Part shown: positions 1 to 6,642 of the stretch, piece by piece
Position numbering within the stretch: the first letter of the stretch is position 1
Layout of the letters: each line of letters starts with the position of its first letter
Assembly: GCA_025999315.1 (NCBI GenBank)
Contig: BNXD01000041.1
Span: forward strand, 1-13,272
Length of the DNA: 13,272 bases
Direction of reading: 5' to 3'
Source: Bacteroidia bacterium
Lineage (GTDB): Bacteria > Bacteroidota > Bacteroidia > Bacteroidales > Rikenellaceae
Position numbers and translations under genes: made by a program
Notes under the pieces: model-generated
The model's database searches: none
What the model was told of the DNA's origin: nothing
The model's input: only the letters and a program-made list of their open reading frames with translations

Positions 1-1016
1 GAAGCGCCGCTTGCGGTAGTGCCGGGCATTACCTTGTCTGCAAGGGCGTTACCCGCGAGGATCGGGGCGGCGGTTACGATGTCGGCGCACGCCTGGTCGA
101 GGGCCACAGGGTCGAACGAGGCGGCGATCCCCAGGTCGGGGACTATCGCGGCGTCGTTGTGCCCCCAGCAGTCGCACTCGGGCGAGACGTTCATAATGAA
201 GCTGATGTGAAAGTGGGGCTTGTTCAGCAGAACGGCTTTGGTGTACTCGGCGATCTTGCAGTTGAGCACCTCCGAGGTGTCCCATTTGTCCAGAACGGCC
301 GCGCTGTATTGACACAACGCCACGCACTGCCCACACCCCACACAACGCGCATAATCGATCACCGCCCTGCGCTCCGGGTCGATCCCGATCGCGCCGTGGG
401 CGCAGTTGCGTACGCAGATGCGGCATCCGGTGCAGTTGCTGCGGTCGATCCGGGGCTGAGAGCTGGAGTGGAGCTCGAGCTTGCCCCCGCGACTGGCGCA
501 TCCCATGCCGAGATTTTTGAGCACACCGCCGAAACCGCTCTGCTCGTGCCCTTTGAAGTGGGTCATACTGACGATGATGTCGGCGTCGACCACGGCCGAA
601 CCGATCTTCGGGGCGCTGCAGTATTCGCCACCGATCTCCACCTGGCGATACTCGGTGCCCTTCAGCCCGTCGGCGATCACCACGTTGCACTTGGCACTGA
701 TGGGGTTGAAGCCGTTCTCCATGGCGCTCTGCAGGTGGTCGACGGCGTTCGAGCGCCCCCCCTTGTAGAGCGTATTGCTGTCTGTCAGAAAGGGTTTGGC
801 CCCCAGCGAACTGAGCAGGGTCGCCATGCGGGCGGCATAGTTGGGGCGGATGTAGGCCAGGTTGCCAGGCTCGCCGAAGTGTATCTTGATGGCGGTGAGC
901 TGCTCTCTGAAATCTATCTGCTCGATCCCGGCGCGACGGACAAGCCTCTCCATCTTGTCCGGCAGATTGCCCAACGCTGGGCTCGTCCGCAAATTGGTGA
1001 AATAGACCTTGGACAT
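1..1016 (-). CDS. DUF362 domain protein with two 4Fe-4S clusters (C-terminus beyond window)
   Basis: The ATG is at 1016 and the frame stays open for 338 codons to base 1 with no stop, so the extreme C-terminus is outside the window. The protein begins MSKVYFTNLR. Its N-terminal half (about residues 1-185) has DUF362 features, including KIHFGE near 44, FLTDSNTLYKGGR near 76 and MTHFKGHEQSGFGG near 151. Two ferredoxin-type clusters follow, Cys195/198/201/205 and Cys225/228/231/235, both CX2CX2CX3C. The usual Pro after the last Cys is Ala in the first and Gln in the second. No signal peptide or membrane segment is visible, so it is probably cytoplasmic. DUF362 proteins have no firmly assigned reaction; an electron-transfer role is likely from the clusters. 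It lies downstream of a 2-oxoacid:ferredoxin oxidoreductase operon, separated by a dead gene. The reading frames that look open on the plus strand and in another minus frame here are its shadows. Family call is strong; function is unknown. Confidence 0.9.
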   Translation of the reverse strand, partial: MSKVYFTNLRTSPALGNLPDKMERLVRRAGIEQIDFREQLTAIKIHFGEPGNLAYIRPNYAARMATLLSSLGAKPFLTDSNTLYKGGRSNAVDHLQSAMENGFNPISAKCNVVIADGLKGTEYRQVEIGGEYCSAPKIGSAVVDADIIVSMTHFKGHEQSGFGGVLKNLGMGCASRGGKLELHSSSQPRIDRSNCTGCRICVRNCAHGAIGIDPERRAVIDYARCVGCGQCVALCQYSAAVLDKWDTSEVLNCKIAEYTKAVLLNKPHFHISFIMNVSPECDCWGHNDAAIVPDLGIAASFDPVALDQACADIVTAAPILAGNALADKVMPGTTASGA

Positions 1017-1059
1017 ATTCGGTATGGTTTGACGGATGTGTGATTGTCTGAGAAACTGT

Positions 1060-1082
1060 CCGAAATTTATTCGGTTTCCGAA
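1060..1082. promoter_or_regulatory. Interlocked inverted repeats (CCGAA-N5-TTCGG-N3-CCGAA) upstream of the DUF362 gene
   Basis: CCGAA at 1060-1064, TTCGG at 1070-1074 and CCGAA at 1078-1082 make two perfect 5-bp inverted repeats that share the middle arm. They lie 44-66 bp upstream of the DUF362 ATG and 13 bp beyond the stop of the DUF6157 remnant. On the minus strand a TAAATTTC box, one mismatch from the Bacteroidetes TAnnTTTG -7 element, sits inside the first palindrome. An operator over a promoter would look like this. No regulator is encoded nearby, so the function is inferred. Confidence 0.35.
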
Positions 1083-1094
1083 ATTGCGGAGAAT

Positions 1095-1368
1095 TTACCT
1101 GCCGCATTTCATCGTTTTCAACACTCTAAGTGTCTTGTCGTTGACGAGTTTATCGTACTCATCGCTTTCGCATCCGCAGAGTGCGATGCGCCCCTCGCCC
1201 TCGAAGTGTATCCCCCAGCCATAGCGCCCTGATCAGTGGCGAGGTACGCAGACGTGGTTGACCTTTGGTGAAAAACTGCTGCCGCACCATGTCGCGTTCG
1301 CTGTCGGCGACCCGATTTTTGAGCGCAAAACACTCAAACAGAACATCATCCGACGTCAATCCGTCCGC
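1095..1368 (-). pseudogene. Decayed DUF6157-family gene (5'-truncated and frameshifted)
   Basis: Reading the minus strand from about 1368 gives a peptide with LTSDDVLFECFALKN and FFTKGQPRLRTSPLIR, which I recognise as the middle of DUF6157 proteins. The frame then breaks near 1225-1230. Removing one G from the GGG run (CCC at 1227-1229 on the plus strand) restores the expected continuation RYGWGIHF, then EGEGRIALCGCESDEYDKL and a C-terminus ending MKCGR with TAA at 1095-1097. The first roughly 45 residues of the family are missing: an in-frame TGA lies at 1369-1371, the only candidate start is TTG at 1359, and the gamma-subunit gene ends 31 bp further upstream. About 92 of the usual 135-140 residues remain. 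DUF6157 has no known function. The frameshift alone could be a sequencing error, but the lost 5' part could not. Confidence 0.72.
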
Positions 1369-1402
1369 TCACATTCTCCGGGATTTTGACCCGCGGAGGC
1401 TC

Positions 1403-1954
1403 TCATGCCTTTCTGATCAGCTCGCCGCCCAGGCGCATCGCTTTTTCGTTGTCGGGCAGTGTGCGGTGGAGGCGTTCGGGGAGCGACTTGGCCAGACCTT
1501 TGATTGCGCTGTCGAGCGTAACGATCGGTTTGACTGCCAGATAGCCGCCGAGAATCATCATGTTGAACATCCTCGACAGGCCCCGCGTGGCAGCCTCGGC
1601 CGTGGCGTCGATGGTGTAGATCGCAATGTCGCTCCGCGAGGGGTGGCGTGTGATGCCGTTGGTGTCGTAGATCAGGATGCCGCCGGGTTTGACCATCGGC
1701 TCGAACTTGTCCATACTCTGCTGGTTGAGTATAATGGCGGTGTCGTACTCCTGAACTATGGGCGAGCTGACCGGCCGCTCGCTGACCACCACCGTAACGT
1801 TGGCTGTGCCGCCGCGCTGCTCGGGGCCGTAGGCGGGCATCCAACTCACGTTGTAGCCCTGCATCATGCCCGAATATGCCAGAATTTTGCCCATCGAGAG
1901 GACGCCCTGTCCCCCGAATCCGGCTATTATCATCTCTTCCTGCATGGTCTTCAT
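1403..1954 (-). CDS. 2-oxoacid:ferredoxin oxidoreductase, gamma subunit
   Basis: This 183-residue protein is the gamma (catalytic-domain) subunit of a multi-subunit 2-oxoacid:ferredoxin oxidoreductase. The N-terminus carries the family signature AGFGGQGVLSMGKILAYSG (about residues 11-29), followed by SWMPAYGPEQRGGTANVTV near 37-55, typical of the POR gamma domain. Its length is normal for a stand-alone gamma chain. The chosen start at 1954 lies 3 nt after the beta-subunit stop; an internal ATG at 1945 (MQEEMIIAG) is a possible alternative. It is the last gene of the delta-alpha-beta-gamma set and should be co-transcribed and assembled with the three upstream subunits in the cytoplasm. The sequence alone does not separate 2-oxoglutarate from branched-chain 2-oxoacid specificity. 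After its stop come a dead DUF6157 gene and then the DUF362 gene. Confidence 0.92.
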   Translation of the reverse strand: MKTMQEEMIIAGFGGQGVLSMGKILAYSGMMQGYNVSWMPAYGPEQRGGTANVTVVVSERPVSSPIVQEYDTAIILNQQSMDKFEPMVKPGGILIYDTNGITRHPSRSDIAIYTIDATAEAATRGLSRMFNMMILGGYLAVKPIVTLDSAIKGLAKSLPERLHRTLPDNEKAMRLGGELIRKA

Positions 1955-1957
1955 ACG

Positions 1958-2689
1958 CTATTCGGCCGATAAGGGGTAGAAAGGTAACATATTTTCATCC
2001 AGCCACTTGTTGGCTTCAACGGCTGACATTTTCCATCCGCTGCTGCACGTTCCCACAAATTCGACGAACGACAGCCCCCGTCCCTCCATCGACAGCTCGA
2101 ACGCCCGGCGCAGCGCCTTTCTGGCCCGGCGAACCCCGGCGGCGGTATGGACGCTCTGGCGGGTGAAATAGCACACCCCCTCGAGCTGGCTGATCATCTC
2201 GCCGACCTTGAACGGATAGCCGTGCAGCTTGGCGTCGCGTCCGTTGGGAGTGGTTACGGTCTTCATACCCAACAGGGTAGTGGGGGCCATCTGCCCGCCG
2301 GTCATGCCGTAGACCGCGTTGTTGACGTAGATCACCACAATGTTGTCGCCCCGGTTGGCGGCGTGGATCGTCTCGCCGGTGCCGATGGCGGCCAGGTCGC
2401 CGTCGCCCTGATAGGTAAAGACCAGCTTCGAGGGATTGAGCCGTTTGATGCCCGTGGCCACAGCGCAGGCACGCCCGTGGGCCGCCTGCACCCAGTCGAT
2501 GTCTATATAGTTGTATGCCAGCACCGAACACCCCACCGGCGTGATGCCGATAGACGAGTTCTCCATCCCCATCTGGTCGATCACCTCGGCGATCACCTTG
2601 TGGATCGTGCCGTGGCTGCATCCCGGACAAAAGTGGAAATCCTTGTCCGTCAGCAATCGAGGCTTTTTATATACCAGTTCTTCCGCCAT
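1958..2689 (-). CDS. 2-oxoacid:ferredoxin oxidoreductase, beta (thiamine diphosphate-binding) subunit
   Basis: This 243-residue subunit binds thiamine diphosphate and the proximal [4Fe-4S] cluster of the oxidoreductase. Visible features are CPGCSHG at 21-27 (Cys21, Cys24), PVGC with Cys54, and GTCSSGWK with Cys215, which gives the four cluster ligands expected for KorB/OorB/VorA-type beta chains. The cofactor motif runs from GDGD at 95-98 to VNNAVYG at 122-128. The length is normal for the family. The start at 2689 (MAEELVYKK) is preceded on the minus strand by an A-rich stretch, AAAAAAGAAAT, rather than a strong Shine-Dalgarno. The 70-bp gap from the alpha-subunit gene is the largest within the four-gene set and contains a GGGCCC/CCCGGG palindromic core. 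I see no promoter in it, so read-through from alpha is likely. Confidence 0.93.
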   Translation of the reverse strand: MAEELVYKKPRLLTDKDFHFCPGCSHGTIHKVIAEVIDQMGMENSSIGITPVGCSVLAYNYIDIDWVQAAHGRACAVATGIKRLNPSKLVFTYQGDGDLAAIGTGETIHAANRGDNIVVIYVNNAVYGMTGGQMAPTTLLGMKTVTTPNGRDAKLHGYPFKVGEMISQLEGVCYFTRQSVHTAAGVRRARKALRRAFELSMEGRGLSFVEFVGTCSSGWKMSAVEANKWLDENMLPFYPLSAE

Positions 2690-2759
2690 GATTTCTTTTT
2701 TGTGAATGGGCCCCGGGTTAAGGTGGAGCCAAAAAAGTTTTGCGACTTTCCCAATGAAA

Positions 2760-3845
2760 CTACCTGTTCAACAGCTTCTCCTGCAGGGCTTGCCAGACCT
2801 CGTTGGGCGAGTGGATCACTCCGCCCATACGTCCGAAGTGCTCGACACGTGCGCGACAACCCACCGCCAGACGCACATCCTCGATCATCTGACCGGCGCT
2901 GAGCTCGACGCTCAGAAAGCCTTTGGCGCGTTTGCACACGCTGTCGAGCTGCTCGTATGGGAACGGGAAGAGAGTTACGGGCCTGAACAGCCCCACCTTG
3001 TGCCCCGCATCGCGAGCCAACTCCATCGCCTTGTGTGAGATACGCGCCGAGCAGCCGTAGGCCACTAATATATGGTCAGCATCCTCGCAGCCGATCGCCT
3101 CATAGCGCACCTCCTTCTCGCGGATTACCTTGTATTTGGCCTGCAGGCGGTGGTTGACGTTCTCCTGAACGATGGGATCGAGCTGCACCGAGGTAACGAT
3201 ATTGCGCTGGGCGCCAACCGGTTTGCCTGTTACGGCCCACGAACGCATCTGTTCGACGATCTGCCCGTCGGTGCGACGCGGTAGCGGCTCGGATAGCTCC
3301 ACCCGCTCCATCATCTGGCCGATCACCCCGTCGGAGAGGATCATCACCGGGTTGCGATATTTGAACGCCAGCTCAAAGGCGTCGAAAACAAAGTTGTACA
3401 TCTCCTGCACCGAGTTAGGCGCCAGAACGATCATGTTGAAATCGCCGTGCCCGCCCGCTTTCGTGGCCAGAAAATAGTCGCTCTGGCCGGGCTGAATGGT
3501 CCCCAGGCCGGGGCCTCCGCGCGCCACGTTGACCACCACGCAGGGTAGCTCGGCCCCAGCTATGTAGCTGAAACCCTCGCCCATAAGGCTGATGCCCGGA
3601 CTTGAGGAGGAGGTCATCACCATCTTGCCGGTGCAGGCGGCGCCGTAGATCATGTTTATGGCGCCGATCTCGCTCTCGGCCTGCAACACCACCATGCCGG
3701 TGCTCTCCCACGGGCGTAGCTCCATCAGCGTCTCGAGCACCTCCGACTGCGGGGTGATCGGGTAGCCGAAATAGCCGTCGCACCCGCACCTGACAGCGGC
3801 GTGGGCCACGGCCTCGTTGCCCTTCATCAGACGTATATCACTCAT
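2760..3845 (-). CDS. vorB: 2-oxoacid:ferredoxin oxidoreductase, alpha subunit (VorB/KorA type)
   Basis: This 361-residue alpha subunit carries the pyrimidine-binding and transketolase C-terminal-like domains that, with beta and gamma, bind CoA and the 2-oxoacid. Recognisable blocks are GYPITPQSE near 28, QAESEIGAINMIYGA near 55, TSSSSPGISLMGEG near 77 and a C-terminal block with VELSAGQMIEDVRLAV. ATG at 3845 was chosen because it forms a 4-nt ATGA overlap with the stop of the delta gene. The frame stays open 61 codons further upstream, but that translation is the delta gene read out of frame. The length and blocks match proteins annotated as 3-methyl-2-oxobutanoate dehydrogenase subunit VorB in Bacteroidales. 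The gene order also matches the 2-oxoglutarate:acceptor oxidoreductase oorDABC of epsilon-proteobacteria. The subunit identity is firm; the substrate, 2-oxoisovalerate or 2-oxoglutarate, is open. Confidence 0.92.
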   Translation of the reverse strand: MSDIRLMKGNEAVAHAAVRCGCDGYFGYPITPQSEVLETLMELRPWESTGMVVLQAESEIGAINMIYGAACTGKMVMTSSSSPGISLMGEGFSYIAGAELPCVVVNVARGGPGLGTIQPGQSDYFLATKAGGHGDFNMIVLAPNSVQEMYNFVFDAFELAFKYRNPVMILSDGVIGQMMERVELSEPLPRRTDGQIVEQMRSWAVTGKPVGAQRNIVTSVQLDPIVQENVNHRLQAKYKVIREKEVRYEAIGCEDADHILVAYGCSARISHKAMELARDAGHKVGLFRPVTLFPFPYEQLDSVCKRAKGFLSVELSAGQMIEDVRLAVGCRARVEHFGRMGGVIHSPNEVWQALQEKLLNR

Positions 3846-4069
3846 AACTGTTTGGTTCTGTAGACTGTAATGCAGCTGTCCGGGCACACCGTCGCACAAC
3901 TCGCGCAGCCTGTGCACCGCTCGAGGTCCACCACCCGCGGATAGTTGTAGCCCTTGCTGTTGACCTCCCGCCCCAACTCGAGGATCGAGAACGGGCACGC
4001 CGTGAGGCACACCGCGCATCCCTTGCACCGCTCTTTGTCGATCTCAAGACGGCCTTTTATCTTTGCCAT
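3842..4069 (-). CDS. Two-cluster 4Fe-4S ferredoxin, delta subunit of the 2-oxoacid oxidoreductase
   Basis: A 75-residue ferredoxin-like protein with two complete CX2CX2CX3CP motifs, Cys15/18/21/25 and Cys52/55/58/62, separated by a short linker. This is the normal architecture of the delta chain that takes electrons from the beta-subunit cluster and passes them to soluble ferredoxin. The start at 4069 (MAKIKGRLEI) lies inside the 3' end of the upstream PHP-domain gene, a 26-nt overlap. Its stop overlaps the alpha-subunit ATG by 4 nt. Both overlaps suggest translational coupling. An AGAGAAAG purine stretch just upstream could act as a ribosome binding site. Confidence 0.94.
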   Translation of the reverse strand: MAKIKGRLEIDKERCKGCAVCLTACPFSILELGREVNSKGYNYPRVVDLERCTGCASCATVCPDSCITVYRTKQL

Positions 4070-5279
4070 GCTTTCTCTTTGGTTTGATTAACAGATAAAT
4101 AGCCCACACTATCGCAATCAACACTGCACCCATGGCCACATCCTTGCCGATCGTGGCCCAGACTTTCACCTGCAGCTGCTCGATGGCAAACGGATCGCCC
4201 TCACGATAGCGGAAAAACGGGTTGGAAAATATGTGCACCCCGCTTGAAAATGAGGCTTCTACCCTGATGTACGTATCCTCCGGGGCAAAGCGATACTCTG
4301 CCGTCGAGCTCTGGGCCGATGCGAACACTTCGCGGCCGCCCTGGCCGATAAACCTCACACTGTCAGCCGCCTCGGAGAAAATCACGCGGATGGTGTCGCC
4401 GCTCATGCCGATGCGTTCGATTTGGGGCAGGAGGCGGTTCATGGCGTGTTTGACGGTGGTGTCGCCGCTGCCGAAGTTGGGTATCTTCATGGCATAGTGG
4501 CGTCCCGTGCGCAAGGCTTCAAGTATGTCGGCGTATTTGGTTGATCGTGAGGCGATAAAACTGCAGTCGGTGGCTATGTCGTGAGGGCGCGAGGTGTCGT
4601 GCGAATCGTCGCCCGACAGGCAGAACGACGCGCGGCCTGCCGACAGCCCCTCGTCCCAGAAACGGGCCGAACTTGCCATACCCGTCTCGGCCTCGATCAG
4701 TCTGTAACCCTGCAACTTGCGCATTTCGTCAGGAGCGAACATGCGCGAGAAATTGGGGTGGTTGACGCACACGATGTCGGCCCGCCGGCCTACGCGACCG
4801 AGCACATATTGCTTTTGGAACGTGCTCAGTGGCAGAGGGATGTCGAAGCCGGTGCGGCTCAGTTCGCCGAACACCAGCTGGTGAAACAGCAGCGGGTTGT
4901 AGCCGTGTTCGTAGACCGGCATGTTGAACTCATCGCGGTCGTCGGGCTCGTAGCGGGTGATTGTCTGGTAGTTGGAGATGCCGATGATCTCGTAGTCGTA
5001 GCTGCGATAGTCCTCCACCACCTCCGCCGGGGTCTTGGCGCCGTAGGTCAGCCCGAATCGCAGGTAGCTGTGAGCGTGGAAGTTGGCGCGATACCAGTGA
5101 GCGTCCTCGCCGACCTCCTCATAGGGATTGTAAATATGCTCACCCTCAAAAGGTTGCGGTGCGGCAAACCGGTAGATGGGCGCGACGAGGAACCCCGCGA
5201 CAATGTACCCCGCTATTAGCAGCAGGACGACGGCCGCAGTCTTGAATATTCCTATCACGATCTTTTTGATAAAGAGCAT
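4044..5279 (-). CDS. Membrane-anchored PHP-domain putative metallohydrolase
   Basis: A 411-residue protein with a hydrophobic segment at about 9-32 and a second at about 377-398, followed by a very basic tail (KPKRKHGKDKR). The roughly 340 residues between them would lie on one side of the membrane, probably the periplasm; the topology is inferred. The central domain has PHP-type metal-ligand signatures: NFHAHS with His68 and His70, VCVNHP with His174, an acidic stretch IEAETG near 195-200, and SGDDSHDT with Asp224, Asp225 and His227. After the PHP part, residues about 285-355 look like a beta-rich accessory domain. The substrate is unknown; PHP enzymes are phosphoesterases, nucleases or related hydrolases. 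It starts at 5279 (MLFIKKIVIG) and ends 26 nt inside the ferredoxin-subunit gene, so it appears to be the first gene of that transcription unit or a read-through from DUF1015. Family fairly sure; role unknown. Confidence 0.82.
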   Translation of the reverse strand: MLFIKKIVIGIFKTAAVVLLLIAGYIVAGFLVAPIYRFAAPQPFEGEHIYNPYEEVGEDAHWYRANFHAHSYLRFGLTYGAKTPAEVVEDYRSYDYEIIGISNYQTITRYEPDDRDEFNMPVYEHGYNPLLFHQLVFGELSRTGFDIPLPLSTFQKQYVLGRVGRRADIVCVNHPNFSRMFAPDEMRKLQGYRLIEAETGMASSARFWDEGLSAGRASFCLSGDDSHDTSRPHDIATDCSFIASRSTKYADILEALRTGRHYAMKIPNFGSGDTTVKHAMNRLLPQIERIGMSGDTIRVIFSEAADSVRFIGQGGREVFASAQSSTAEYRFAPEDTYIRVEASFSSGVHIFSNPFFRYREGDPFAIEQLQVKVWATIGKDVAMGAVLIAIVWAIYLLIKPKRKHGKDKRPS

Positions 5280-5309
5280 ATTGGCAGTATTATTTGAAGT
5301 GTGTCGTCA

Positions 5310-5349
5310 TCTCGCGAGTCTCATCGTTAAGAGCCTTGGCGTCGCGAGA
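5310..5349. repeat. Perfect 8-bp inverted repeat TCTCGCGA / TCGCGAGA between the DUF1015 and PHP genes
   Basis: TCTCGCGA at 5310-5317 and TCGCGAGA at 5342-5349 are exact reverse complements separated by 24 nt. The CTCGCGAG core at 5311-5318 is also palindromic. The element fills much of the 104-bp gap between the DUF1015 stop and the PHP-gene start. No T-run follows on the minus strand, so a standard intrinsic terminator is not supported. It could be an operator, an attenuating hairpin or a processing site. Confidence 0.4.
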
Positions 5350-5383
5350 GGTCAAGACTGTGAAGATTGCGCTCCACGAAGAT

Positions 5384-6631
5384 TTATTCCTCTTCAAATG
5401 AGTGTATTACGATGCCCGAACGGAGCTTGGGCTCGAACCACGTGGTCTTCGGAGGCATGATGTTGCCCGTGTCGGCAATGTCGGTCAACTGCTTCATCGA
5501 GACGGGGTAGAGGGCGAAGGCGACCTTCATCTCTCCGCTGTCGACCCGCCGCTGCAACTCGCCCAGACCGCGTATGCCGCCCACGAAGTCGATCCTCTTG
5601 TCGCGGCGCAGGTCCTTGATGCCCAGCAGCTTGTCGAGTGCCAGATCGGAGAGGATCGTAACGTCGAGCACCCCGATCGGGTCGTTGTCGTCGTAGCGTC
5701 CGGCCCTGGCCGTGAGGCTGTACCACTTGCCGCCCAGATACATGGCGAAGTTGTGGAGACGCTCGGGCCTGTAAATCTCCGCGCCCATCTCCCGCACCTC
5801 GAAATCCTCCTTCAGAGCCTCGACGAGTTGCGCCTCGCTCAGGCCGTTCAGGTCCTTCACCACACGGTTATAGTCGATGATTTTCAGCTGGTTGTCGGGG
5901 AAGACCACCGCCAGGAAGTAGCAATATTCCTCGTCGCCCCTGTAGCCCGGGTCGGCCTTCATGAGTTTCTCGCCCACACGGGCCGCCGCAGCGGTACGGT
6001 GGTGTCCGTCGGCGATATAAAACGCAGGCATCGAGGCAAATATCCCGGTTATTTCATCTATGAGTTTGCGATCGGAGACCACCCACATCTTGTGGCCGAA
6101 ACCATCCCTCGCCGCCACGAAATCATACTCCGGCGCCGCCTTGATCACCTGAGCGACAATGCGATCGATGCGTTCGTCGGCCGGATGGGCAAAAAACACC
6201 GGCTCGATGTTGGCCTTCTGCAGGTCGATATGCACCATGCGGTCCTCCTCCTTGTCGGGGCGGGTCAGCTCGTGTTTTTTGATCTTGCCGTCCAGATAGT
6301 CCTGAAAATGACAGCACACCGCTAGCCCATACTGCGTCCGGCCCTCCATGGTCTGGGCATAGACATAGTAGTTTTCCTCTCCGTCCTGATTGAGCCATCC
6401 GCGCTGACGCCACAAGGCGAAATTCTCAACCGCCTTGTCGTAAACCATTTGCGAATGTTCGTCGGCAATGGGATCGAAATCGATCTCCGGCTTGGTGATA
6501 TGCAACAGCGACCGCTCGGTGGCCTCCGCCTTGGCTTCCGCCGAGTTGAGCACGTCGTAAGGCGGCGCCGAAACCTCGGCCGCATACTTTCCCGGCGGCC
6601 GTATACCCTTGAATGGCTTGACTTTTACCAT
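5384..6631 (-). CDS. DUF1015 family protein linked to serine biosynthesis
   Basis: A 415-residue, complete DUF1015 protein. Recognised blocks are VKPFKGIRPP at the N-terminus, SAPPYDV at 21-27, KKHELTRPDKEEDR at 118-131 and AFYIADGHHRTAAAA near 203-217, with DGHHR at 208-212. No signal peptide or membrane segment is seen, so it is cytosolic. It begins 11 nt after the serA stop and is almost certainly co-transcribed with serC-serA; the same trio recurs in Bacteroidetes genomes from my knowledge of the group. The reaction is not established. DGHHR resembles the motif of ParB/sulfiredoxin-fold enzymes, some of which (SerK of Thermococcus, SbnI of Staphylococcus) phosphorylate free serine. I infer a role acting on serine or phosphoserine. 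No serB is present in the block. Family call very sure, function unproven. Confidence 0.93.
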   Translation of the reverse strand: MVKVKPFKGIRPPGKYAAEVSAPPYDVLNSAEAKAEATERSLLHITKPEIDFDPIADEHSQMVYDKAVENFALWRQRGWLNQDGEENYYVYAQTMEGRTQYGLAVCCHFQDYLDGKIKKHELTRPDKEEDRMVHIDLQKANIEPVFFAHPADERIDRIVAQVIKAAPEYDFVAARDGFGHKMWVVSDRKLIDEITGIFASMPAFYIADGHHRTAAAARVGEKLMKADPGYRGDEEYCYFLAVVFPDNQLKIIDYNRVVKDLNGLSEAQLVEALKEDFEVREMGAEIYRPERLHNFAMYLGGKWYSLTARAGRYDDNDPIGVLDVTILSDLALDKLLGIKDLRRDKRIDFVGGIRGLGELQRRVDSGEMKVAFALYPVSMKQLTDIADTGNIMPPKTTWFEPKLRSGIVIHSFEEE

Positions 6632-6642
6632 AATGATCTCTT

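Noticed and set aside
49..1107. Long minus-strand frame of 352 codons and a plus-strand frame at 159-1043
   Set aside because: Both are shadows of the DUF362 gene. Their translations are rich in Arg, Gln and Pro or lack any family motif, while the chosen frame shows two ferredoxin clusters and DUF362 blocks.
3846..4028. N-terminal extension of the alpha subunit to 4028
   Set aside because: The extra 61 residues are the ferredoxin gene read out of frame; the family start at 3845 gives the ATGA overlap.
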